13,367 nt of DNA from Chloroflexota bacterium (GTDB lineage Bacteria > Chloroflexota > Dormibacteria > CF-121). Of this stretch, positions 6,969 to 12,075 are shown in pieces. The stretch is taken from the NCBI GenBank assembly GCA_005880605.1, contig VBIS01000029.1, positions 1 to 13,367 of the forward strand, given 5' to 3'. A program made the position numbers and the translations under genes. A model generated the notes under the pieces. The model was not told the origin of the DNA, did not search any database, and saw only the letters and a program-made list of their open reading frames with translations. Each line of letters begins with the position of its first letter. The first letter of the stretch is position 1.

Positions 6969-7952
6969 CTAGTTGCGGCGCCCCACGACGTAATACGTGA
7001 GCGACTCCAGCGCGTCGCGGTAGGCGGACGGGGGGAACGCCGCCAGCTCAGCACGGGCCTTATCCCCGAAGGTCTTCGCGTACGCATACGACTCGTCGAT
7101 GCCACGCGAGCCACGGACAATCCGCACCACCTCGGCGTAATCGGCATCGTCCAGCGCCGGCTTGGCGAGCACGGCATCGAGACGGCCATCGACCGCGGGA
7201 TCATGGCGCGCGAGCATCAGCGGCAGCGTAACCGTGCCCTGTTTGAGGTCGTTCCCGACCGGCTTGCCGACTTCCTGTTCAGTCGCCAGGTAATCGAGCA
7301 CGTCGTCGGCGATCTGGAATGACATCCCGAGCAGCCGACCGAAGCTTCGGATCGCCTCGACCTGGCGATCCTCGAGGCCCCCCAGCACTGCGCCGCAGAA
7401 CGTCGACGCGGCCAGCAGCACGGCCGTCTTGCGCTCGATCTTCGCGTAGTACTCGTCGAGCGACTGGTCGTAGCGGCGCTGGCTGGTGAGCTGCAGCATC
7501 TCGCCGAAGCAGATCGTCATCACCGTCTGCGACAGCACGGCATCGATTTCCGGGTTGCCGATCTGCGACATCAAATTCGCACCCTTGGCGAAGTAATAGT
7601 CGCCGATGATGATCGCCGGATTCGGGCCGAGTGACTCGTGGATGGTCCGCAGACCGCGGCGGGTCGGCGCGCCATCGATCAGGTCGTCGTGAATCAGGGT
7701 CGCGTTGTGAATAAATTCGATCGCCATCGCCGCCCGGTGGATATCGTCGATACGCCTGGCGGGGCCCAGCCCTGCCGCCAGAAAGACGAGAGCCGGGCGC
7801 AGCCGTTTTCCACCCGCATCGAGAATCTGCTCCATCGCCTCGGCTACCGGGCCGAGATCCGCGCGCACGGTCGCGTGCAACCGTTGCTCGAAATCTTCGA
7901 GCTCGGTTCGGATCGGGACGATGAAGTCCGTTCCGGTCATGGTGGCACTCAC
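6969..7952 (-). CDS. Long-chain trans-polyprenyl diphosphate synthase
   Basis: Adds isopentenyl diphosphate units in trans to an allylic diphosphate, making the side chain of a respiratory quinone or another prenyl lipid. The 327 residues show GGKRLRP (47-53), the first aspartate-rich motif DDLIDGAPTRRG (89-100) and the second in FQIADDVLDYLA (212-223), followed by GKPVGNDLKQGTVTLP. The residue five before the first motif is small (Ala84), which in this family favours products longer than C20; a hexa- to decaprenyl synthase (HepT/IspB-like) is therefore more likely than a geranylgeranyl synthase. Chain length cannot be fixed from sequence alone. The start is GTG at 7952, overlapping the murI stop as GTGA; ATG at 7940 is an alternative. 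It ends 24 bases before hemCD. Confidence 0.94.
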   Translation of the reverse strand: MSATMTGTDFIVPIRTELEDFEQRLHATVRADLGPVAEAMEQILDAGGKRLRPALVFLAAGLGPARRIDDIHRAAMAIEFIHNATLIHDDLIDGAPTRRGLRTIHESLGPNPAIIIGDYYFAKGANLMSQIGNPEIDAVLSQTVMTICFGEMLQLTSQRRYDQSLDEYYAKIERKTAVLLAASTFCGAVLGGLEDRQVEAIRSFGRLLGMSFQIADDVLDYLATEQEVGKPVGNDLKQGTVTLPLMLARHDPAVDGRLDAVLAKPALDDADYAEVVRIVRGSRGIDESYAYAKTFGDKARAELAAFPPSAYRDALESLTYYVVGRRN

Positions 7953-8788
7953 GCCGCCCCCTCCCGGCCGCTGAGTTCTTCGACGAGCTCCAGCCGCACG
8001 GTCGTGATCGGCGGCAGGTCTTGCCCGAACAGGTGGCGCGCCGTTTGCGTGAAGCGTTCTGGCGACCCGGTGACGTAGATCTGGTGCCGGGCGGTTTCGT
8101 CCTCCGCCGACTCGAGGCCGTTTTTGGCCAGCATCCGTTTCACGCGGGCGGCCGTGGTCTCGGCCGAGTCGACGACAGTCATGTTGCCGCCAGTAATTTT
8201 CGTGATGAGCGGCTTGAGCAGCGGGTAGTGGGTGCAGCCCAGGATCAGCGTATCGGCCTGATAGTCCAGGATGTCCCGTAGCGTCTCGCGGAGGACGGCC
8301 TCGGTTTCGGGCGCGTCGGCCTTGCCGCCTTCGACCAGATCGACAAGCTGGGGCGCCGCTCTCGGCAGGACCTGGATCGTGGGATTCGCCTCGCGGATGG
8401 CGTGCAGGTACTCCTGGCTCTGCATCGTCCCTTCGGTCGAGATCACGCCAACGCGCTTATTTTTCGTGGCGGCCACGGCCGCTTCGGCTCCCGGCGTGAT
8501 CACCCCGATGATGGGGATGTCGAACACCTCGCGGGCGGTGTTGAGCGCGGCCGCTGTCGCGGTATTGCACGCGATCACGACCATCTTGACGTCGAGCTTC
8601 TCGAGAAAACGGATGATATTCAGGGCAAAATGGCGCACCTGGGCCTGGTAGCGCGGCCCATATGGGAAATGGCCAAGATCCGCGAAGTAGATCGTGGATT
8701 CCGACGGAAGCTGCCGCTGCAGCTCGCGCAGGACGGTGAGCCCGCCGACGCCTGAGTCGAAGACGCCGATTGGCCGCGAGTCACTCAT
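7949..8788 (-). CDS. murI: Glutamate racemase
   Basis: Cofactor-independent racemase giving D-glutamate for peptidoglycan. From ATG at 8788 the product has 279 residues, in the normal range. Motifs (same numbering): IGVFDSGVGGLTVL (7-20, with the Asp-Ser pair), YFADLGHFPYG (34-44), the first catalytic cysteine in VVIACNTATAAALN (70-83) and the second in LILGCTHYPLL (181-191), followed by the VVDSAE segment. A GTG at 8797 in the same frame would add three residues; GGGGTG lies just upstream of the ATG and overlaps that GTG. It is the first gene of the minus-strand run, and its stop overlaps the polyprenyl synthase start (GTGA). Confidence 0.96.
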   Translation of the reverse strand: MSDSRPIGVFDSGVGGLTVLRELQRQLPSESTIYFADLGHFPYGPRYQAQVRHFALNIIRFLEKLDVKMVVIACNTATAAALNTAREVFDIPIIGVITPGAEAAVAATKNKRVGVISTEGTMQSQEYLHAIREANPTIQVLPRAAPQLVDLVEGGKADAPETEAVLRETLRDILDYQADTLILGCTHYPLLKPLITKITGGNMTVVDSAETTAARVKRMLAKNGLESAEDETARHQIYVTGSPERFTQTARHLFGQDLPPITTVRLELVEELSGREGAA

Positions 8789-8800
8789 GTGCGCCACCCC

Positions 8801-8827
8801 ATCTTAACAATGCCTAATTCAATTGAA
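8801..8827 (-). promoter_or_regulatory. Possible murI control region (weak -10 plus palindrome)
   Basis: Upstream of murI on the minus strand is TAAGAT (8801-8806), a four-of-six match to a -10 box placed so that transcription would begin at or near the murI start. A perfect 10-base palindrome, TTCAATTGAA (8818-8827), lies 11 bases further upstream. No convincing -35 exists at normal spacing. This is the only AT-rich patch before the first gene of the run, so a promoter must be close, but these exact elements are a low-confidence call. Confidence 0.3.
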
Positions 8828-8892
8828 CGGCTACCGAGTTCCAAGTGCCATCGGGCCGCGAGTTGATCCTGGCATCGCCGGCACTGCAAGTG

Positions 8893-9015
8893 ATGAGCTC
8901 CCGTCGGGTTGTACCCGCGATGAAGCCGCATGTCCGGCGCGGTCGCGCCGCCAAAGAGAAGCGCATCCAGCGCGCTAAAACGCGCCTCGCCGCCCCCAAG
9001 AAGCAGGCCGCGTAG
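8893..9015 (+). CDS. Candidate 40-residue highly basic small protein
   Basis: From ATG at 8893 to TAG at 9013 the frame encodes 40 residues, about 40% Arg+Lys, with no acidic residue except one Glu (in AAKEKRIQRAKTR). The composition resembles small RNA- or ribosome-binding peptides, but I cannot match it to bTHX, bS22 or another named family. A preceding in-frame GTG (8890) or more distant TTG (8863) could extend it. No strong ribosome site is seen. Support comes from the skewed composition, a basic C-terminal AAPKKQAA tail typical of small ribosome-associated proteins, and a terminator-like hairpin 16 bases after the stop. Against it: no clear promoter, and a longer unconvincing frame on the other strand. 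It is divergent from murI. Confidence 0.4.
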   Translation: MSSRRVVPAMKPHVRRGRAAKEKRIQRAKTRLAAPKKQAA

Positions 9016-9030
9016 CCGGCCGTCCCCGAA

Positions 9031-9082
9031 AACCTCCCACGAGCGCTGGGGGCTTCGTGCGTCGTTCTTATTTGCTTCTTTA
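9031..9082 (+). terminator. Rho-independent-like terminator after the small basic ORF
   Basis: Arms AACCTCCCA (9031-9039) and TGGGGGCTT (9047-9055) form a stem of about eight pairs (one G-T, one C-C mismatch) around a 7-base loop. A T-rich stretch follows, beginning about ten bases later (TTCTTATTTGCTTCTTT within 9065-9081). The T-run is displaced and interrupted, so efficiency may be modest. It is placed correctly to end a transcript reading the 8893-9015 frame. Confidence 0.45.
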
Positions 9083-9297
9083 CCAGCCCTGAATAGCCGT
9101 TAGGACGGAGAGTCCAAAAGCCGTTACAGGTGCATCCGGGAGGACGCGATTGCTCCACTTTTCCGCGGAGGGACAGATCACACATTTGGGGCGTCAGCAA
9201 CCGGGCCACGTCTGACTAGTCCCGGCGTTTGTTTGCCCATCGGCCAGGCCGCAAGATGGCCGCGTTTGTCCCGCCGTCCATCTGAGGTTTACTGTCT
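9083..9297 (+). other. Unassigned leader before the C39 peptidase gene
   Basis: Together with the mini-ORF area this is the largest stretch without a firm gene. Seen directly: a direct repeat AGCCGTTA at 9095-9102 and 9119-9126 flanking a GGAC/GTCC hairpin; GTCAG/CTGAC arms at 9193-9197 and 9212-9216; a perfect CGGCC-A-GGCCG palindrome at 9241-9251; and a direct repeat GCGTTTGT at 9225-9232 and 9262-9269. The ribosome site GAGGT (9284-9288) serves the GTG at 9298. No clear sigma-70 promoter is found. A long structured 5' leader is possible, but no known riboswitch class could be matched. Confidence 0.35.
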
Positions 9298-9960
9298 GTG
9301 AAATTCCCCCATTTAACCGCCCGTCTGCGCGCAGTAGCGGTGGCGGGAGCGATCGCGCTGGGAATTCTGGCCGCGCCCGTCGTGGCGGCTGCGGATAACT
9401 CGATCACGATCCCTCCGATGAGCCAGGGCGATCCCGCCTGGGCCGGAGCACCTCTTGGCGCTTCGGGGACCGACACGATCGGCTCAGAGGGTTGCGCAAT
9501 CACGGCGGTCACGATGATGCTGCGCCACTATGGGATCGAGACTGACCCAGCAAGCTTCAATGCCTGGCTGGGCGCGACGGGCGGCTACGTACGGTGGGAT
9601 CTGCTGGTCTGGGATGCCATCACGACCTACACCGGTGGACGGGTCAGCTTCTCCGGGTGGTTCGGCCCCGACCTGGGCCTGATCCAGCGCGAGCTCGATT
9701 CCGGTCGCCCGGTAGTCGCCGAAGTCCAGCTCGGCGGCAATCAGCACTTCGTGCTAATGACCGGCTACACATCGGCGGGCGGCTTTCTAATCAACGACCC
9801 CTGGTTCGGAGACAGCGTTCAATTCAGCGATCGCTATGGCGACCCGGCGAGCGGCATTTTGTCGATCCGGACGTTTATGCCTGCCGACGCGGCGCCTCGC
9901 CGCGGCGAACGGGATGGCTGGCTCGCCAATGCCGTAGCCGCCGTACATCTAGCGCAATAA
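9298..9960 (+). CDS. Secreted C39-like (papain-fold) peptidase
   Basis: The 220-residue protein has a Sec-type signal peptide (basic start, hydrophobic core about 12-30, probable cleavage after the VAAA segment near 32), so it is exported. The mature part fits the peptidase C39-like family: MSQGDPAWAG (41-50, with the probable oxyanion Gln43), EGCAITAVTMMLRHYG (64-79, catalytic Cys66), NQHFVLMTGY (148-157, His150) and INDPWFGD (165-172, Asp167). It is a stand-alone domain without an ABC transporter, so it is probably not a bacteriocin-leader exporter; the substrate is unknown and could be a cell-envelope or extracellular peptide. The start is GTG at 9298 with GAGGT nine bases upstream. Its last 86 bases overlap the opposing F420-type gene. 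Confidence 0.88.
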   Translation: MKFPHLTARLRAVAVAGAIALGILAAPVVAAADNSITIPPMSQGDPAWAGAPLGASGTDTIGSEGCAITAVTMMLRHYGIETDPASFNAWLGATGGYVRWDLLVWDAITTYTGGRVSFSGWFGPDLGLIQRELDSGRPVVAEVQLGGNQHFVLMTGYTSAGGFLINDPWFGDSVQFSDRYGDPASGILSIRTFMPADAAPRRGERDGWLANAVAAVHLAQ

Positions 9961-10357
9961 CCAGCGCGTCCGCCGCGAGCGGGCTGCTCGTCCGGTACTG
10001 GGGGTATTTCCGTCTCAGGGCTTTGATCGCGCGACCTTGCTCGGCGCCGTTGGCGACGACCCGGGCACGGCCACCGAGCAGCACCCACCACAGCCGGCGC
10101 CAATCTTCGACGTAGTGATCGATTAGCAGCGCTGCGACCGGATTGGCCCGGATATTTTTGACCCGGCGCAACTGCCCAGCGCTGACCGACTTGGGCTTAG
10201 CGTCGATGGCCTGATAGATAGTGTCGCCAAGCAGCACGAAGCACACCGGCACCACGCTGGGCCTCGCTCCGTCCGAGGTTGCCAGATGCCCGACCCGCGC
10301 CCCGGTGATGCGCCGCCGCAACCCGGCATCGATCAGCGTGATGCCAAGATTAGCCAT
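9875..10357 (-). CDS. PPOX-class F420-dependent enzyme, Rv0121-like
   Basis: A split beta-barrel flavin/deazaflavin oxidoreductase. The run ARVGHLATSDGARPSVVPVCF (20-40), DTIYQAIDAKPK (45-56), LRRVKNIRANP (63-73), LLIDHYVEDWRRLWWV (77-92) and GRARVV closely follows the TIGR03668/Rv0121-type family, thought to use coenzyme F420; the substrate is unknown. From ATG at 10357 the product is 160 residues, slightly long because of a basic tail (HPVRRGEAPRRQA) encoded where the gene overlaps the C39 peptidase 3' end by 86 bases. The frame stays open to 10549, but the extra 64 residues are unlike the family and lie inside the opposing gene. The chosen ATG overlaps the start of the ornithine cyclodeaminase gene by 17 bases; TTG at 10321 is an alternative that would remove this overlap. 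Confidence 0.88.
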   Translation of the reverse strand: MANLGITLIDAGLRRRITGARVGHLATSDGARPSVVPVCFVLLGDTIYQAIDAKPKSVSAGQLRRVKNIRANPVAALLIDHYVEDWRRLWWVLLGGRARVVANGAEQGRAIKALRRKYPQYRTSSPLAADALVIALDVRRLRHWRASHPVRRGEAPRRQA

Positions 10358-11303
10358 CACGATCTTTCTACGCGAAGCCGACGTCAAGGCGCTGCTTACG
10401 ATGGACGCCACGCTGGTCGCGCTCGAGGCGGCCTTCCGTGAGTGGGCCGCGGGACGTCTGTCGAACCAACCGCGCCGGCGAGTGGCGAGCGGCGCGGTCC
10501 TGGCCACGATGTCGGCCACGCTGCCCTCCAGCGGCCTGATGGGATTCAAGGCCTACACCCACGGCCCGAACGGCGCTCGCTTCTGGGTGGCGCTCTTTGA
10601 CGCAGGCGATGGTCGCCTTCGTGCCGTGATTGAGGGCGACTGGCTCGGGCGCTTGCGGACCGGGGCGGCCTCCGGCCTCGCGACCAAGTACCTGGCTCAT
10701 CGCAACGCGTCGATCTTCACCATCATCGGCGCCGGGAGCCAGGCCCTGACCCAGGTGCTCGGCGTCGCCGCGGTCCGGCCGCTGCGAGAAATCCGAGTTT
10801 TCAGCCGCGACGCCGGGCACCGGGCGGCGTTCGCCGAGCAGCTCAGTGGCACGTTGGACCTCCCGGTTCGGGCGATGGCGAGCCTACGCGATGCCGTGGA
10901 TGGCGCCGAGATCCTGACCACTATCACGCCGGCGGCGCAGCCCATCTTTCCCGGCGAGTGGCTGCAAGCCGGTCAGCATTTGAATGTCTGCGGCTCGAAC
11001 TATCCAGATCGCCGGGAGGTCGACGGTCGCACCATTGCGCGAGCCGACCTGCTGGTCGCCGATGACGTCGACGCCGCCCGACTGGAAGCCGGCGACCTGA
11101 TCCTGGCGGAACGCGAGGGCCACCTGAGCTGGGGCCGCGTCCGCTCGTTGCGCGAGGTCGTCGCCAGCACGACAGGTCAACGCCAGGCATCCGATGTGAG
11201 CGTCTTCAAATCCGTGGGGCTCGCGATCGAGGACGTTGCCGCTGGCTCGGTCGTATTGCAATTGGCGGAGGCTCGAGGAGTTGGCCTCCGGCTCCCCGAT
11301 TGA
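10341..11303 (+). CDS. Ornithine cyclodeaminase / mu-crystallin family protein
   Basis: NAD(P)-binding enzyme family whose members cyclise ornithine to proline with loss of ammonia, reduce ketimines, or act on alanine or related amino acids; the precise reaction cannot be read here. From ATG at 10341 it has 320 residues, the normal length, and begins ITIFLREADVKALLTMDATLVALEAAF as expected. Motifs: MGFKAYTHG with the conserved Lys70, RLRTGAASGLATKYLA (104-119), the Rossmann loop IIGAGSQALTQ (128-138), NVCGSNYPDRREVD (215-228), LLVADDVDAA (237-246) and SVFKSVGLAIEDVAAG (287-302). The frame stays open upstream to 10221, but that part is antisense to the F420-type gene and unlike the family. A link to proline metabolism with the proline dehydrogenase at the left end is only conceivable. 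Confidence 0.92.
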   Translation: MPRLAITIFLREADVKALLTMDATLVALEAAFREWAAGRLSNQPRRRVASGAVLATMSATLPSSGLMGFKAYTHGPNGARFWVALFDAGDGRLRAVIEGDWLGRLRTGAASGLATKYLAHRNASIFTIIGAGSQALTQVLGVAAVRPLREIRVFSRDAGHRAAFAEQLSGTLDLPVRAMASLRDAVDGAEILTTITPAAQPIFPGEWLQAGQHLNVCGSNYPDRREVDGRTIARADLLVADDVDAARLEAGDLILAEREGHLSWGRVRSLREVVASTTGQRQASDVSVFKSVGLAIEDVAAGSVVLQLAEARGVGLRLPD

Positions 11304-11325
11304 CCCGACTAGATTTGCTTTTGCG

Positions 11326-11354
11326 TTGACTTTTGCTGACAGCAGGTGTATATG
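11326..11354 (+). promoter_or_regulatory. Candidate sigma-70-type promoter P1 for the small membrane protein gene
   Basis: TTGACT (11326-11331, five of six) and TATATG (11349-11354, four of six) are separated by exactly 17 bases. Transcription would start near 11361, leaving a leader of about 7 bases before ATG 11368. This fits leaderless or near-leaderless translation, and no Shine-Dalgarno is present. The region is markedly AT-rich against its surroundings. Confidence 0.55.
11334..11344 (+). promoter_or_regulatory. Possible operator palindrome
   Basis: TGCTG-A-CAGCA is a perfect 5-1-5 inverted repeat lying between the P1 -35 and -10 boxes and covering the P2 -35. A dimeric repressor bound here would block both promoters. 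No regulator gene is adjacent. The symmetry and position are seen; binding is inferred. Confidence 0.35.
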
Positions 11355-11364
11355 CTTTTATAAC
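11336..11364 (+). promoter_or_regulatory. Candidate overlapping promoter P2
   Basis: CTGACA (11336-11341, five of six) and TATAAC (11359-11364, five of six) are also 17 bases apart, ten bases downstream of P1. Its predicted start near 11371 falls just inside the ATG at 11368, so it would either start slightly early as a leaderless message or make an RNA lacking that start codon. Two matched pairs at ideal spacing in 40 bases suggest a real control region. Confidence 0.45.
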
Positions 11365-11367
11365 CGT

Positions 11368-11655
11368 ATGACTGTTACTGCTTGGCTCAAGGCACGCCTG
11401 GTGGAACTGGGGGCATCGCTCTGCACGGCCAGCATCCTGATTGCCGGCCTGGCAGTCGGTGTTCCGTTCCTTCGGGAACGGATCGCCGAGACATTTCTCT
11501 ATAGCTTCTGCTGCGTGAGCGCGGTTCTGCTCCGGGCCATGCTCGATCTGACGGTTCGGGGGACCGTGAGAGTTGCCCGAACGGTCTATGCGGCGGCACC
11601 TCCTCCCGGTGCCATCACGCGGCCTGTCCCGGGCTTAGCCACCAGATCCTTATAG
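11368..11655 (+). CDS. Small two-helix membrane protein, unknown family
   Basis: From ATG at 11368 the 95-residue product has a short amphipathic start (TAWLKARLVEL), two hydrophobic segments (about 16-34 and 42-58, joined by FLRERIAE), a basic stretch (RGTVRVARTV) and a Pro/Ala/Thr-rich tail. I do not recognise a family. The frame is open back to 11236, but that part lies in the cyclodeaminase gene. The chosen ATG follows two promoter candidates with at most a few bases of leader and no ribosome site, suggesting leaderless translation. The coding region contains two strong inverted repeats (11463-11482 and 11550-11586), so the transcript is unusually structured. Hydrophobicity and the upstream promoter support a real gene; lack of a recognised family leaves doubt. 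Confidence 0.6.
   Translation: MTVTAWLKARLVELGASLCTASILIAGLAVGVPFLRERIAETFLYSFCCVSAVLLRAMLDLTVRGTVRVARTVYAAAPPPGAITRPVPGLATRSL
11463..11482 (+). repeat. Perfect 8-base hairpin with UUCG tetraloop
   Basis: TCCGTTCC - TTCG - GGAACGGA is a perfect 8-base stem closed by C(UUCG)G, the extra-stable RNA tetraloop. It lies within the small membrane protein frame about 100 bases after the predicted transcript start. No T-run follows, so it is not an intrinsic terminator. It could be an RNA stability or pausing element, or chance. Confidence 0.5.
11550..11586 (+). repeat. Long imperfect inverted repeat in the small membrane protein gene
   Basis: Eleven-base arms GACGGTTCGGG (11550-11560) and CCCGAACGGTC (11576-11586) pair with one mismatch around a 15-base loop. 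It is the second strong hairpin in the same short transcript, 67 bases after the UUCG stem-loop. Confidence 0.45.
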
Positions 11656-11666
11656 CACCGCTATAA
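11650..11666 (+). repeat. Perfect 7-3-7 palindrome over the small gene's stop codon
   Basis: TTATAGC-ACC-GCTATAA is a perfect inverted repeat containing the TAG stop of the small membrane protein gene. It lies about 65 bases before the YtxH-like gene. It has no following T-run, so an operator for the next gene is at least as likely as a terminator. Confidence 0.4.
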
Positions 11667-11680
11667 CGAAACCGGGCCCC

Positions 11681-11692
11681 GAGTGCTAAGAT
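11681..11692 (+). promoter_or_regulatory. CIRCE-like half-site overlapping a possible -10
   Basis: GAGTGCTAA (11681-11689) is identical to the right half of the CIRCE heat-shock operator bound by HrcA. It overlaps TAAGAT (11687-11692), a plausible -10 for the following YtxH-like gene. The left half (TTAGCACTC) is absent at the standard 9-base spacing; only TAGCAC appears, at 11653-11658, 24 bases before the matching GTGCTA. So it is at best a degenerate site. Confidence 0.3.
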
Positions 11693-11731
11693 GATTCCGG
11701 TCGGGATATCGGCCACCAAGGGAGGACACGG

Positions 11732-12010
11732 ATGGGATATTTCAGAGGCGTGGTCCACGGATTGATCATCGGCGGCGCCGTCGCGCTGCTCTACGCACCC
11801 AAGCCCGGACGCCAGATGCGCTCGGATCTATCAGAACGCTTGGACCAGGTTCGCGGCCAGATGCAGCCGGTGATCGACCAGGCGCAGGGCGTTGTGGAAT
11901 CGGCTCGTCCGCAGGTCGAGCGCGGCATTTCGAAGGCCCAACAGCAGGCGCAGCGGATCACACGGCGCGGCGAGGATGGTGGCGCCAGCGTCCCCGGTCC
12001 GGGGGTCTAG
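11732..12010 (+). CDS. YtxH-like membrane-anchored stress protein
   Basis: The 92-residue protein has the YtxH plan: an N-terminal membrane helix (about 5-21) running straight into LLYAPKPGRQMRSDL (19-33), the family's hallmark 'LLYAPKSG' segment, then a long amphipathic, Gln-rich helix (about 30-78) likely to form a coiled coil, and a short Gly/Pro tail. The family is linked to general stress and to the cell envelope in Firmicutes; its molecular role is unknown. The ribosome site AAGGGAGG (11718-11725) is the strongest in the window and lies 6 bases before the ATG, suggesting high expression. A GC-rich hairpin overlaps its stop codon. Confidence 0.8.
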   Translation: MGYFRGVVHGLIIGGAVALLYAPKPGRQMRSDLSERLDQVRGQMQPVIDQAQGVVESARPQVERGISKAQQQAQRITRRGEDGGASVPGPGV

Positions 12011-12033
12011 AGCCCCGGCGATTAGAATTTTCT
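11999..12033 (+). terminator. Probable terminator after the YtxH-like gene
   Basis: CCGGGG (11999-12004) and CCCCGG (12013-12018) form a perfect 6-base GC stem around an 8-base loop that includes the stop codon, followed after about nine bases by AATTTTCT. A second copy of CCCCGG at 11992-11997 could pair with the same CCGGGG arm, giving an alternative fold. The T-run is short and displaced, so confidence is moderate to low. Confidence 0.4.
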
Positions 12034-12048
12034 CGTGGCGCTGAAAAT
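12027..12048 (+). repeat. Inverted repeat upstream of the thiolase gene
   Basis: ATTTTC (12027-12032) and GAAAAT (12043-12048) form a perfect 6-base inverted repeat around 10 bases, in the only AT-rich part of the 65-base gap before the thiolase gene. It could be an operator or part of the promoter; no clear -35/-10 pair was found. Confidence 0.3.
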
Positions 12049-12075
12049 AGCGCGCCCCGGTGTGGAAAGGCGCGC

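Noticed and set aside
8814..9209. 131-residue open frame on the minus strand across the murI upstream region
   Set aside because: No recognisable motif, scattered Cys/Arg/Pro composition, no ribosome site or promoter, and it is antisense to the basic mini-ORF and its terminator. It looks like a chance frame in GC-rich DNA.
9183..9216. CGTCAGCAACC resembling the 3' conserved block of c-di-AMP (ydaO) riboswitches, upstream of a cell-envelope-type hydrolase
   Set aside because: Only this short block is similar. The 5' closing strand and the internal GGGGGAACC-like and GGGGTGAATC-like segments of the class were not found in the 130 bases before it.
10358..10549. 64-residue N-terminal extension of the F420-type protein, and the matching 40-residue upstream extension of the cyclodeaminase (10221-10340)
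   Set aside because: Both extensions are antisense to the other gene's conserved coding region and lack similarity to their families; normal-length proteins start at 10357 and 10341.
11663..11689. Complete CIRCE operator
   Set aside because: The right half is perfect but the left nine bases at the standard spacing (ATAACGAAA) do not match TTAGCACTC. It was kept only as a half-site.
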